Positions 55,266 to 64,000 of a DNA stretch of 64,000 nucleotides are shown piece after piece. The position numbers were made by a program, and so were the translations under genes. Below the pieces are notes generated by a model. That model did no database searches, was not told the DNA's origin, and saw only the letters and a list, made by a program, of their open reading frames with translations. This stretch comes from Candidatus Protochlamydia naegleriophila (GTDB taxonomy: Bacteria; Chlamydiota; Chlamydiia; Chlamydiales; Parachlamydiaceae). Each line of letters starts with the position of its first letter. Within the stretch, counting starts at the first letter, position 1. Where the stretch lies: positions 806,001-870,000 of the forward strand of contig NZ_LN879502.1 of the NCBI RefSeq assembly GCF_001499655.1, in the 5' to 3' direction.

Positions 55266-55928
55266 TTAAAAGCTAAACCACGATTTTTTTGGCTTAGTCT
55301 TTCCTTCTAACTTGTCGATAGCTTCCAAAATGGTTTTTTCTTTAGCTTGGCTGCCTTTAAATTTTTCAAATTTTTCAGTCTCTTTATTGACAACGACAAC
55401 AGATGGAGTTGCACTAATGCTGTAGCGTTTGACAATGTCATCAAAAAATTCTGTGCCATTCTTAACATCTTCGAAAGAAAGCTCTTCGAATTTTAACTTT
55501 TTAGTTTTAGCCAGCTTGGCTACATCGATATCGGTTGGCTTTTGAGTTTCATCTGTCAGATCCATTAAGCTTTGGCGCGCAGTTAAGTATTTGGTTTTTT
55601 CGTTAATCAAAAAAGATAAGTGATAGGGAGAAAAGTTTGCGCTCTGGCGATTGATTGGGAAGTCAACGAAGTAAAAGGCTGCTTTGGATTTAAGAGCGGT
55701 GTAGAGTTGTTCGATTTTAGGCTCTAATTTTTTGCAAGAGCTGCAGAACCAATCAGAGACAATATAAATTTCAATTGGGCTATCAGCTTTTCCTAAGACC
55801 AGGCGTTGTTTAATCTCTTGAATATCTTCTTCATCCGCATGAGCGGAGGAAGGGGTAAAAAAAACTGCACACATGAATGCGAATAGATAAGCTAGAGGAA
55901 AAAAAAGGCGTTTATTCAATTTGTTCAT
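55266..55928 (-). CDS. DsbA-family thiol-disulfide protein, periplasmic
   Basis: A 220-residue protein with a signal peptide cut after about residue 31 (SSAHADEED). The thioredoxin fold has the redox motif CSSC within SDWFCSSCKKLEP, and the cis-proline lies in SATPSVVV. It should oxidise or isomerise disulfides in the periplasm, important for the cysteine-rich outer membrane proteins of chlamydiae. It is monocistronic. Confidence 0.88.
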   Translation of the reverse strand: MNKLNKRLFFPLAYLFAFMCAVFFTPSSAHADEEDIQEIKQRLVLGKADSPIEIYIVSDWFCSSCKKLEPKIEQLYTALKSKAAFYFVDFPINRQSANFSPYHLSFLINEKTKYLTARQSLMDLTDETQKPTDIDVAKLAKTKKLKFEELSFEDVKNGTEFFDDIVKRYSISATPSVVVVNKETEKFEKFKGSQAKEKTILEAIDKLEGKTKPKKSWFSF

Positions 55929-56017
55929 GGTAACTCCTTGAGTTCATTTGTTCATTGTATTCAATCGATCATTCAGGTGCATAAATCCTTAAATGAGTTC
56001 TGTCTATCATCAGAATC

Positions 56018-56389
56018 TTATTGCAAATATTTACGTACAAGATCGATCAAATCATTAGGAAGAAAAGGCTTTGTTAAAAACTCATTTAACCCCGCCTCTT
56101 GACTGTATTCTTGAATTCCGCGCATGGCATGCGCTGTCAGGGCTATGATGGGTACGGTTTGATAATTAGTTTTTTTTCTTAGGAGGCGGGTGAGCTCCAT
56201 CCCATCCATATCTGGCAAAGAGAGATCCATTAAAATCAGATCTGGCCTGTGAGATTCACAATACTCAAGAGCTGAATGTCCATGCGCCATGACAACAGTT
56301 TTAAAGCCATAATAATTGAGAATTTTTTCTGCCAGCAAGCTGTTATCTTCATTATCTTCAACGATTAAAACTTCTTTGGGTTCATTCAT
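56018..56389 (-). CDS. Single-domain response regulator (REC)
   Basis: A 123-residue CheY-like receiver: EDNEDN acid pocket, Asp55 in LILMDLSLPD as phosphorylation site, Thr in ALTAHAM and Lys in LTKPFLP. It has no output domain. The gene lies 21 bases after the histidine kinase and should be its partner; the phosphate may continue to the HPt domain of the hub at 60017. Confidence 0.95.
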   Translation of the reverse strand: MNEPKEVLIVEDNEDNSLLAEKILNYYGFKTVVMAHGHSALEYCESHRPDLILMDLSLPDMDGMELTRLLRKKTNYQTVPIIALTAHAMRGIQEYSQEAGLNEFLTKPFLPNDLIDLVRKYLQ

Positions 56390-56410
56390 AGGTTTAACCT
56401 GCGTTTGGAT

Positions 56411-59125
56411 CTACTGCGTTTTGGAAAGGATGACAGAAAAGATGCTTCCTTTGCCTTTTTCACTCTGTACATTAATCATTCCACCATGTAAGTCAATAAT
56501 TCTTTTGGAAATGGCGAGTCCAAGTCCAGTTCCACCATATTTCCGGGTAATGGAGCTATCAGCTTGGGAAAACGGTTTAAAGAGCTTAAGCATTTCGTCA
56601 GCCGATAAGCCAATTCCTGTATCTTCAATGCGGATTTCCACCTCTTGGGAATGGTTGATCAGATGAACGTTAATGGATCCCGCCTCTGTAAACTTGACGG
56701 CATTGCCCAGTAGATTTAGTAATACTTGTCTAATGCGCAGCTTGTCAATTTCCATCAAGATATAGGGTTTATCAATAGAAAGATTAATAGTTAAGTTTTT
56801 TTGTTTGGCCAGAGGCTGAATTTCTTCGACGCAAGAGGTGATGATTTCAACAATGTTTTGAGGAGTAATTTCTAACTCCATTTTACTGGCTTCAATTTTA
56901 GCGAGGTCGAGGATGTCATTGATTAAAGTGAGCAAATGAAAGGAGGATTTTTCAATTTTTTTGAGGCTATCTGTTTGTTGAGAATTAATGGTACCATCCA
57001 TTCCCATCAATAGGCATTGATCAAATCCAATAATCGCATTGAGAGGAGTTCGCAGTTCGTGTGAAATGGTTGTTAAGAACTCACTTTTGGCTTCATTTGC
57101 AGCCTTTGCGTCTCTAATGGCCTTAATGAGCTTGGTTTCGTACTCCTTACGTTCTGTGATGTCTCGGACAATAATCGTATCAAAATACAGCAGGCCACTT
57201 TTCCAGCGCGTATGAGAAATTTCAACAGGAAAAATGAGCTCTTGCTTATTTTTCCCCTTTAATTCGACGGGCTTTGTGGCAATTTCAACCAGATGCATGT
57301 CTTGATGGGGAAAGATTAAGCTTAACGGTTTACCCAACATCTCGATTTCGCTAAAACCGAACATTTGCTCTGCACCGTAATTCCACGAGACAATTTCTCC
57401 TTTTTCGGTGATTGAAATGATTGCGTCGATAGACTTTTGGGTAAGAAAACGCAAACGCTCTTCACTTTCCTGCAGAGCTTTTTCGGCCTTTCTTCGCGCA
57501 GATTGTTCTATCATGATTGCAATGATATCGGCAATGGTTTGTCCAAAGTGGCGGTCTTGTAAATTCCAGTCCCGGTGTTCCCTTGTTTCTTCACAGCATA
57601 GAACTCCAAGCAGTTTGCCTTCAAAAATAATCGGAATGTCTAGTTTAGAAATGATGTGAAAAGAAGCCAGATAGGAGGCGAGCTCTTGATTGAGCTCTGC
57701 ATCGTCATGGGAAGGGATGGTTAAATGAGAGTGCATCGTTAGGGCGTGAAAATAATGGGGAAAATAGTCGGAAATAAATTCTAAGTGATTGGAAAAAGAA
57801 TTGGTCGAAAAAACATAGAGCCCTGCGCAGGATAGAAGGTGGCGTTGATCTTCTTCTTCGTAAAACCAAATGCTTACCCGGTCAACCTCCATGACTGAAG
57901 CCGTTTTTAAAATGACTTCCTGAATAGAGCTCTTTAATTCGGAAGTTGTAAACTTGGTTAGGTATTCTAACGCTTCATGTCTTCTTTGCAGGTAGTGTTG
58001 GGCTTGTAAATATTCCTCTTCTATTCGCTGCCTTTCGTGGATTTCCTGTTCTAAAATGCGGTTGGTTTCGGCTAGTTCTTCGGTCCGCTTGTGTACCTCT
58101 TGTTCGACTAGGAGGTGTCTGTTTCCTAGGACTAAAAAATACAATGCTGTCAGGGCCGATAATAGAGTGCCGATGATTAAAACTTCTAAATGGCTCCAAG
58201 GGTTAGTTATGAGGGGTGAATTGGCGTTTGGAAAGGCTCGTACAGTCCAGACCTGGTCTCCCACATTAAAGCTTAAGTTACGAGACCAGTATGTGCTGGA
58301 ATCGCCCTTGGGATGTGGAGAAGATTGGCTTGGATAGCGAGAAAATAGACGTTTGTTTGACTCGGGTAGCTTTTTATAAATTTCAAAATTTAGATCGATA
58401 GGAATGCGGGAGACCACTTCTTGCAGGATTTTCTCGAAGTCAGAGAATCCAATGATAATTCCTTTTAATGGAAGGGAGGCTTGCTCTGATTTTAAATCCG
58501 GCGATTCCCAAAAGATAGGGCTTAATAAAAAAAAGCCCGTGCGTTCACCTTCTCTGTAGAAGGTTACCTCATCTGATACGATTAGCTTCGTAGAGGTCGC
58601 AGCTAGGCTGAGTAAGTGTTGAAATGAGGCATAAGCATTGCGGTCGATGTATAGAGGCTCGGCTGTACTTAATTCAAGATAGTCTAAAGAGACAAACTGG
58701 CTAGTCTTTGGATCTTGGGCATCAGGTGAAATAAATTGGATGTATTGTTTTTGGTCAAAAGAAATTTTTGAGTCATCCGAAAGGGGCTTCCACCCAATAG
58801 CGATCAAATTGGGATACAGGTCAATTGAATTGAGAGTAAAGGTGCGAAACTCTTCTTTTGTGACATTCTCCGATGCGTAAAACAGTTGAGTAATAAAATT
58901 AAATTGTTCGACTGTTCCTTGAATTACTTCTTGAATCACAACTAAATCGATATCGGCTAAACGATCGAATTCTGCGTGCGTGCGGTTATAATCCTGCGTT
59001 TGATAGAAGCGGAATGCCGCACCAGTCAAAAGGAGGCAAATTATAAAAATAGCCAAAGGAAGTCCATAATGCTGACTATGGGCTAAATAGCGGCTCCAAG
59101 GAAATTTAAATGGGTTGAAGGTCAT
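56411..59125 (-). CDS. CHASE-GAF-PAS sensor histidine kinase
   Basis: A 904-residue kinase. Two membrane segments (about 21-38 and 313-333) flank a periplasmic CHASE-type sensor; a coiled coil, GAF (about 395-540) and PAS (about 555-660) follow. HisKA has ISHELRTPLNAIIG with His689; the ATPase domain is intact with LLNLLGNAVKFT, EDTGIGLSADEM and GTGLGLAISKRI. It is therefore catalytically competent in appearance. CHASE domains bind small molecules such as cytokinin-like ligands elsewhere; the ligand here is unknown. It forms an operon with the downstream response regulator. Confidence 0.94.
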   Translation of the reverse strand: MTFNPFKFPWSRYLAHSQHYGLPLAIFIICLLLTGAAFRFYQTQDYNRTHAEFDRLADIDLVVIQEVIQGTVEQFNFITQLFYASENVTKEEFRTFTLNSIDLYPNLIAIGWKPLSDDSKISFDQKQYIQFISPDAQDPKTSQFVSLDYLELSTAEPLYIDRNAYASFQHLLSLAATSTKLIVSDEVTFYREGERTGFFLLSPIFWESPDLKSEQASLPLKGIIIGFSDFEKILQEVVSRIPIDLNFEIYKKLPESNKRLFSRYPSQSSPHPKGDSSTYWSRNLSFNVGDQVWTVRAFPNANSPLITNPWSHLEVLIIGTLLSALTALYFLVLGNRHLLVEQEVHKRTEELAETNRILEQEIHERQRIEEEYLQAQHYLQRRHEALEYLTKFTTSELKSSIQEVILKTASVMEVDRVSIWFYEEEDQRHLLSCAGLYVFSTNSFSNHLEFISDYFPHYFHALTMHSHLTIPSHDDAELNQELASYLASFHIISKLDIPIIFEGKLLGVLCCEETREHRDWNLQDRHFGQTIADIIAIMIEQSARRKAEKALQESEERLRFLTQKSIDAIISITEKGEIVSWNYGAEQMFGFSEIEMLGKPLSLIFPHQDMHLVEIATKPVELKGKNKQELIFPVEISHTRWKSGLLYFDTIIVRDITERKEYETKLIKAIRDAKAANEAKSEFLTTISHELRTPLNAIIGFDQCLLMGMDGTINSQQTDSLKKIEKSSFHLLTLINDILDLAKIEASKMELEITPQNIVEIITSCVEEIQPLAKQKNLTINLSIDKPYILMEIDKLRIRQVLLNLLGNAVKFTEAGSINVHLINHSQEVEIRIEDTGIGLSADEMLKLFKPFSQADSSITRKYGGTGLGLAISKRIIDLHGGMINVQSEKGKGSIFSVILSKTQ

Positions 59126-59299
59126 TTTGACTCATTTTCAATGAGTTGTGCTAATTTAAAGTAATCGGTATTTTTGAACGGGCCCGTAAGATTGATATAT
59201 ACAACTCCATCATTTTTCTTCAATTGGACTTCTTATTCATAATTATTTAAATTCTATCTTTTTCAAAGAGTCTTTATAGGAATTTAAACAGGGTGAAAG

Positions 59300-59884
59300 A
59301 TGAAGTTTTTAAAAGACAAGACAACCTTTTTTTTAGCATGCATGCTTTGTGTTCACTTGGTCGGATCAGGATTGCAGGCCGCTCAAGTTGGGCGAAACAT
59401 TGAAGATTATAAGATTGAGAAAAGAGTCGACCAGCTACTTCTATTGATTCAAAAAAGGCTTGTCATCATGCACGAAGTAGCCAGGGCAAAATGGAATCAA
59501 AGTCTGGCGATTGAAGATCGAGAGCGTGAAAAGCAGATTTTAAGAGGCCTCATTGAACAAGCGCATCTGAGAGGATTAAATGAGAAGTGGGCCGCGGTGT
59601 TCTTTTTGGCTCAATTTGATGCGGCTAAAGAGATTCAAAAAGGAGATTTTGCACTTTGGCGCCAATGTAGGGCGCAAACATTTGAAGGAGTTATAAGCTT
59701 AAAAGAGGATTTACGTACATATATAGATCAGATCAATGGAGAGATGATTGAACTATTAAGTCAGATCTACAGTCAATTGCCTATTGTTGAGGGACTGATT
59801 CTAGAAAGACCCCTTTCGATAAGAGCCACAGATGACATTGAGGAGAATATCTGGCAGTTAGCTATCTCGCCACTTAGATCATGA
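59300..59884 (+). CDS. Secreted chorismate mutase (AroQ gamma)
   Basis: A 194-residue protein with a signal peptide ending near residue 28 (GLQAAQ). The mature part matches periplasmic AroQ-type chorismate mutase: KRLVIMHEVARAKW, IEDREREKQILR and AVFFLAQFDAAKEIQ, which contain the usual Arg, Lys, Asp/Glu and Gln positions. It would convert chorismate to prephenate outside the cytoplasm. A signal peptide on this enzyme is known in pathogens of several groups. It is divergent from the histidine kinase gene. Confidence 0.85.
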   Translation: MKFLKDKTTFFLACMLCVHLVGSGLQAAQVGRNIEDYKIEKRVDQLLLLIQKRLVIMHEVARAKWNQSLAIEDREREKQILRGLIEQAHLRGLNEKWAAVFFLAQFDAAKEIQKGDFALWRQCRAQTFEGVISLKEDLRTYIDQINGEMIELLSQIYSQLPIVEGLILERPLSIRATDDIEENIWQLAISPLRS

Positions 59885-60016
59885 TTGCGACCCAATGCCT
59901 GTCATCAACTTCAGAACTAAATTTTTTTTGCTCTCATCTGTATATTCTTTACCTTCTAAAAAAATTTAGATATCCCTGGTTTTGAAAAAGTTTTGAGTCA
60001 TTAAATAGGTGCATTC

Positions 60017-62518
60017 ATGCTGTCTTTTTTTTCGAAGAAATGGGAAGAGCTTTATTCCTGGTTACAACTAAGGAAAAAGCCATCCATTCAAGATAGTGCT
60101 GATCAACGCTATCTATTATGCGTAGATGACGATCCAGATTTTTGCTTTTATATCCAACGGCTGGCTAAAGAGTTGGAGATTACTTTAGATAAGGCTTATT
60201 CGATTGCCGAGGCTAAGCAGAAAATTGAAGAAGGGGGGATCTATCAAGCTTTTATTATTGATGGGCATCTTCCAGATGGCTCTGGATTCGAATTAGTTGC
60301 ATGGCTAAGAGAAAAAAAAGACTTGGATGCACCGATTGCTTTCCTATCCCGCATCTATCAAGATGCAGCCAGCTTTCGCATCTTAAAAGAAACGTTGAAG
60401 GTCGATTTTGTTTTGGATAAACCCATCAATCCAGGCGAAGTGAAGCGACTTCTTAAGCAAATGTGCAGGATTGAAGCGCAACTATCTGAACCGAGCGAAG
60501 AGGATATTTCGGATAATTTTTTAGCAGAGATTACAGAAAGATATCAAAGATCAATCAGTGATAAGCTAGAGCGTTTGGAAAAAATGATTCTAGCCATTCA
60601 GAAGGCTCCGACGAGCGAGCATATGCAAGCCTTTAAAATGGAAATTCACAAGATTGCGGGCAGTTCAGGGTCCTATGGATATCCGCGTGTCGGTGAGCTG
60701 TGCAAAGAGATGGAAAAAAACTTGGCCGATAAAATAGAGCTTGTAAAGCTTGGAAAATTTAATTCTGCGTGGCTTGCGAGCCTGGATGAATTTTTCACTC
60801 AAATTAAGCTGAATTTCCAAATACCACAAGCCGAAGAAAAAAAAGAAAAGCTTAAAGCAACCGATTTTTCTTTATTGCCATTAATTTATGCTGTGACGAA
60901 TGAGCCTTCCTTGCTGTCTCTTTTAGAGACGACGCGGAGCTCAGGGCAAATTTTCCGTGTGTTAACAGAGCCTGATCCGCAAGTTGCATTGGAAAAGCTG
61001 GCCTTTTCCGAGTTCGCTCCTCAAGTTCTTTTAGTAAATGCCCGTTATGGCAATCAAGGGGTATCCGGATACGATTTAATTCGCCCTTTTTATCAAAAAA
61101 AAGAAGAGCGAATTTCTACGGTCGCCATGGCGGTGCCGTTCGAAGACGCTAGTGAACAATCTCGGGCGATTAAAAGAGGAATTCAATTTGTTTTGATAGA
61201 GCCTTTATCTAAAGAGACTTTTTGGCCTTTGCTTGAACAGGCGATGATGAAGTTTGCTTTAAAAGGTTATCGTATTTTGGTTGTTGATGACGATCCGGAT
61301 GTTTGCCAGTATATTGCGCTGGCACTTAGGTTGACGGGTGCGGATATAACTGTTGTACAGGACTTTGCTGATTTGCAACACACATTGACTCAGCAGTCCT
61401 TTGATGCTATTTTATTAGATGTCAATTTAGCCGAGGAAAAAACAATTGCTGCCTTGAATGCTTTAAAAGCTGTAAATAGAGATCATTTAACCCTGCCCAT
61501 GGTTACAGTGACCAAAGATATTCATTTGGTTCAGACGATTTATGATGCGCGGGTCGATGATGTCTTATTTAAGCCCCTAGAAGGGCGTTCTTTGCAAAAG
61601 CGGATCTTTGACTTGCTTTCCAAAGCCCGTAAAGAAGCATCTAAAAAAGATCGGGACACCTTGACTGGTTTGTTTAATCTGTCTTACTTCTATCAATGCC
61701 TACAAATTCCTCTCGATAATAATGCTGAAACATTGGTTGCCTTTGAAATTAAACAATTAGCCGAGTTGATTAAGATTTCTGAAAATCGGACCGAAGAAGA
61801 GATTGTTACTCATATCAATCAATCGCTTGATCAGCTGTTAAAAAAATATGAGATGGCAGCCTATGCAGGAAATGGTCGGTTTGTGCTGCTTTTTAAAGGA
61901 TTAGATCCGTGGTTCTTACGCCTTTTTATGAGCGAATGCCTAAAAGAATTGCATCAGGACATTCAAGAACTGATGCCAGAAAGCACGCCCATTCGTTTGA
62001 TTGGTACGGTTATTCCATTACAAACGACTTTTAGGAGTTTCGATCAGATGGAAAGCGAAATTCAATCGGCCTTGCAAGAGGTAGCTTCCTATTCCAATCA
62101 ACTCGTTCTTGTAAAAGTGTGGGTCGAAAATGAAATTGTTGAGCCTGTCGAGAGCAGTAAAGCCTTGATTGTGTCGGATCAGCTGGACCGTATAGAATCC
62201 TTAGAGAATGCCTTTCAGCAGCTCGATTGCGAAGTGAGTTTGGCAACAGATTTGGAAGAGAGGCTATTTGAGCGTTCCTCACAAAAAAAACAAACGGCTC
62301 TACCGCTTCTTGTGATGGTAGGAGAAAGCGCCATTTCACAAGGCATTGCATTGCTGCAAAAATTGAGCGAACAAAACCAGTGGCATTTGCCAGTGCTCTA
62401 TTTTCCAACCATTCCTTCCTTGGACAAGTTGCAAGAATTGCTCGGTGAAAGCGGAGTCAACTATTTGAACTATCCCTTTAACTTGATGATTCTAATCGAA
62501 ACAGTTGGTGAAAATTAG
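60017..62518 (+). CDS. Multi-receiver phosphorelay hub: REC-HPt-REC-REC-degenerate GGDEF-REC-like
   Basis: An 833-residue cytoplasmic protein. REC1 (about 31-148) has CVDDDP and Asp82. An HPt domain (about 165-265) has HKIAGSSGS with His211. A second receiver-like domain (about 287-410) lacks the aspartate (Asn341). REC3 (about 418-535) has VVDDDP and Asp468. A GGDEF-type domain starts with DRDTLTGLFN at 546-555, but the GGDEF site is YAGNGRF, so cyclic di-GMP synthesis is unlikely. A last receiver-like domain (about 714-830) lacks acidic pocket residues. It could take phosphate from the kinase at 56411 through the single receiver and integrate signals without a catalytic output. Confidence 0.88.
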   Translation: MLSFFSKKWEELYSWLQLRKKPSIQDSADQRYLLCVDDDPDFCFYIQRLAKELEITLDKAYSIAEAKQKIEEGGIYQAFIIDGHLPDGSGFELVAWLREKKDLDAPIAFLSRIYQDAASFRILKETLKVDFVLDKPINPGEVKRLLKQMCRIEAQLSEPSEEDISDNFLAEITERYQRSISDKLERLEKMILAIQKAPTSEHMQAFKMEIHKIAGSSGSYGYPRVGELCKEMEKNLADKIELVKLGKFNSAWLASLDEFFTQIKLNFQIPQAEEKKEKLKATDFSLLPLIYAVTNEPSLLSLLETTRSSGQIFRVLTEPDPQVALEKLAFSEFAPQVLLVNARYGNQGVSGYDLIRPFYQKKEERISTVAMAVPFEDASEQSRAIKRGIQFVLIEPLSKETFWPLLEQAMMKFALKGYRILVVDDDPDVCQYIALALRLTGADITVVQDFADLQHTLTQQSFDAILLDVNLAEEKTIAALNALKAVNRDHLTLPMVTVTKDIHLVQTIYDARVDDVLFKPLEGRSLQKRIFDLLSKARKEASKKDRDTLTGLFNLSYFYQCLQIPLDNNAETLVAFEIKQLAELIKISENRTEEEIVTHINQSLDQLLKKYEMAAYAGNGRFVLLFKGLDPWFLRLFMSECLKELHQDIQELMPESTPIRLIGTVIPLQTTFRSFDQMESEIQSALQEVASYSNQLVLVKVWVENEIVEPVESSKALIVSDQLDRIESLENAFQQLDCEVSLATDLEERLFERSSQKKQTALPLLVMVGESAISQGIALLQKLSEQNQWHLPVLYFPTIPSLDKLQELLGESGVNYLNYPFNLMILIETVGEN

Positions 62519-62567
62519 TGTGAGACAGGGAGAAGAGGGGCCATTGTGTATGTATGGTCAATAGGCT

Positions 62568-62628
62568 CCTTAGGCCCTGATTGCCCCCCAAAAAAGTTAG
62601 GATGTCGGGGAGCAATCAGGGCCTAAGG
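62568..62628. terminator. Long perfect hairpin between convergent genes
   Basis: CCTTAGGCCCTGATTGC at 62568-62584 and its exact reverse complement at 62612-62628, with a 27-base loop. No T run follows. Likely a bidirectional transcription stop, but other roles are possible. Confidence 0.6.
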
Positions 62629-62638
62629 CGATACTCAA

Positions 62639-63208
62639 TTATTGAGCGTCCTTAATTGTAATCTTGAGGATTTTTTGTTCTTGAACTGGGCGGTCGCCAG
62701 GTCCCGTCTTTGTGTTTTCAAGTTTTTGTACGATGTCGTATCCTTTTACCACTTCACCAAAGATAGTGTGCTTTTTATGCAACCACGGAGTTGCAGCAGT
62801 TGTAATAAAGAATTGGCTTCCATTTGTTCTTGGACCAGCATTTGCCATCGCGAGCACGCCTGGTTTATCAAATTTAGCGCTATCTGTAACTTCATCTTCG
62901 AATGGCTTATTCCAAATAGACTCGCCACCGCGGCCCGTGCCTGTTGGGTCGCCGCCTTGAATCATGAATCCCTTAATGATTCTATGGAAAATGACATCGT
63001 TGTAGTAGCCATCTTGAGCATGTTTAATGAAATTTTCTGTGGCTTTAGGAGCAATATCTGGTCTTAAAGCAATTTCTATAGTGCCTTGAGTCGTCTCAAT
63101 AACAGCTATGGGTTGGTGGGGCATCGTAGACTCCGTTGCTTGTAGGGGAATTAGGCAATGAACTAAACAAGTTGCAAGAGCAAAAAAAGTAAATGTGAAT
63201 AAATTCAT
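62639..63208 (-). CDS. Secreted peptidyl-prolyl isomerase (cyclophilin)
   Basis: A 189-residue cyclophilin with a signal peptide (about 1-24). FHRIIKGFMIQGGDPTGTG and FEDEV, MANAGPRTNGSQFFI and LHKKHTIFGEV are classical active-site stretches. It accelerates proline isomerisation during folding of exported proteins. AGGAGG precedes ATG 63208. Confidence 0.95.
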   Translation of the reverse strand: MNLFTFTFFALATCLVHCLIPLQATESTMPHQPIAVIETTQGTIEIALRPDIAPKATENFIKHAQDGYYNDVIFHRIIKGFMIQGGDPTGTGRGGESIWNKPFEDEVTDSAKFDKPGVLAMANAGPRTNGSQFFITTAATPWLHKKHTIFGEVVKGYDIVQKLENTKTGPGDRPVQEQKILKITIKDAQ

Positions 63209-63369
63209 TATTCCTCCTGGGTTAATAAAAATGCTATTGATGTAAGTTAATCAAAGATAATTCTTAGAGGATGTTCACAGACTGCAAGTGGGATGCTTTG
63301 TATGTCCATTTGTGCCATAGATCATGCAAGCCATCTCGCGATTTGCAAACGCCCACCTACTTTCCCATT

Positions 63370-64000
63370 TTAGTCATTTGTTAACAAGCCTTTAGTTTCA
63401 TCTTTTGGCGTAGTTGAGGGGCTATTAAGGGGTCCTGATAAATTTTTTGTGCGATTAAAAGAGGCTAAAAAAGTATGAAGGATGCCGCTTCGAATTGCAT
63501 AATCTTCAAGCGTTTTTAATCCCTCAATGGTGGTGCCGCCAGGCGATGTAATTTGCCACTTTAGTTCGCCCGGATGTTTGTTGGATTCTTCCAAAAGTGC
63601 AATGCTGCCCTTCAACATTTGCAGCGTCAGGAGCTTAGCATCAGATGCTTGAAATCCCATGTAGATGCCGGCTTCTATCATTGCTTCGACCAAAACGAAA
63701 ACGAAAGCAGGTCCTGATCCTGTCAAAGCCGTAAGAGCATCAATTTTTGATTCAGGAAGCCAGTAAACAGCACCCAAAGGTTCAAACAATGCCTGTAATA
63801 GCAATTTTTGCTTTTCACTCAGGATTGGATTCTCCACCAAGCCAATTACCCCTTTTCCATGAACCAAAGCGAGATTTGGCATCATGCGAACAATAATAGA
63901 ATGGGGGAAGACTTGCTTAAGCGATGCGTAAGTTGTACCGGCTAAGATGCTCACTAATATTTGATGGGGCTTTAAGAGAGGCGCCAACTGATCTGAAATA
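63370..64000 (-). CDS. proC: Pyrroline-5-carboxylate reductase, N-terminus beyond window
   Basis: About 210 residues of ProC, which makes proline from pyrroline-5-carboxylate with NAD(P)H. SILAGTTYASLKQVF and RMMPNLALVHGKGVIG match the middle region, and ALTGSGPAFVFVLVEAMIEAG and SPGGTTIEGLKTLE the C-terminal domain. The Rossmann part lies outside the window. The C-terminal tail (about 25 residues) is longer than usual. Confidence 0.92.
   Translation of the reverse strand, partial: ISDQLAPLLKPHQILVSILAGTTYASLKQVFPHSIIVRMMPNLALVHGKGVIGLVENPILSEKQKLLLQALFEPLGAVYWLPESKIDALTALTGSGPAFVFVLVEAMIEAGIYMGFQASDAKLLTLQMLKGSIALLEESNKHPGELKWQITSPGGTTIEGLKTLEDYAIRSGILHTFLASFNRTKNLSGPLNSPSTTPKDETKGLLTND

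Noticed and set aside
60017-62518. Diguanylate cyclase call from DTLTGLFN
   Set aside because: The GGDEF site is replaced by AGNGR, so cyclase activity is not supported.
63260-63360. Possible dispersed repeat (GAGGATGTTCACAG...TTTGCAAACGCCC) resembling stretches near 17345-17400 and 29721-29755
   Set aside because: Similarity is short and interrupted; without a genome search I cannot call it a repeat family.

Overview
The window reads as chromosome of an amoeba-associated ('environmental') chlamydia, most like the Parachlamydiaceae. I base this on gene content and order recalled from Chlamydia genomes; no search was run. A block running HU/IHF-like protein, a conserved hypothetical, accA, an MsbA-like ABC exporter, a DnaQ-like exonuclease and a YbjN/Mcsc-like chaperone follows the Chlamydia trachomatis CT267-CT260 order. 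groEL-groES-pepF follows CT110-CT112. The enoyl-ACP reductase is of the plant/chlamydial type. Many proteins start with a short bilobed hydrophobic stretch, as inclusion-membrane or effector proteins do. Base composition is moderately AT-rich and intergenic DNA is very AT-rich. No tRNA, rRNA or CRISPR array was seen.

Region by region. (1) 449-9245 is an island of probable host-directed proteins: three paralogues sharing a C-terminal domain with ARDG, VD(T/I)GxxGS and EDTHxG motifs, one of them fused to a CX5R phosphatase-like loop; an alpha/beta hydrolase with a cysteine nucleophile; and a membrane-anchored USP-type deubiquitinase-like protein. (2) 9333-20120 is mostly housekeeping: groEL/groES behind a CIRCE operator, pepF, an HPr-like protein, a DUF151 nuclease-like protein, rpiA, a frameshifted NIF3 gene, two envelope/stress proteins, tyrS and an HU/IHF-like gene. 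(3) 20505-29920 is the conserved chlamydial block, with an L,D-transpeptidase gene inserted ahead of accA. (4) 30025-32315 holds two unknown proteins flanking a decayed IS5-type transposase. (5) 32703-38317 contains a FliO-like protein and a tightly overlapping four-gene operon (HAD phosphatase, Nudix-FolB fusion, pteridine-reductase-like SDR, unknown) that could supply the middle steps of pterin/folate synthesis, followed by a lipoprotein with a permuted papain-like fold. (6) 38922-46123 has a large repeat-containing Inc-like protein, a fabI-phosphatase pair and a Ser/Thr kinase with an acidic low-complexity insertion. (7) 46220-62518 is unusually rich in signalling for an obligate intracellular bacterium: an MCP-like receptor, a membrane-anchored kinase-fold protein, a degenerate sensor kinase beside a FUSC transporter, an intact CHASE-GAF-PAS histidine kinase with its single-domain response regulator, and an 833-residue REC/HPt/degenerate-GGDEF hub. 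Dps, a DUF892 ferritin-like protein, a DsbA-like protein and a secreted chorismate mutase are interspersed. (8) A secreted cyclophilin and a proC gene cut by the window edge close the window.

Taken together, the conserved chlamydial core is interrupted by blocks of host-interaction, stress and sensory genes suited to a bacterium that lives in protists and must survive outside them. The most unusual items are the CX5R-ARDG fusion and its paralogues, the Nudix-FolB operon, the USP-like protein, the kinase with a split N-lobe and the multi-receiver hub.
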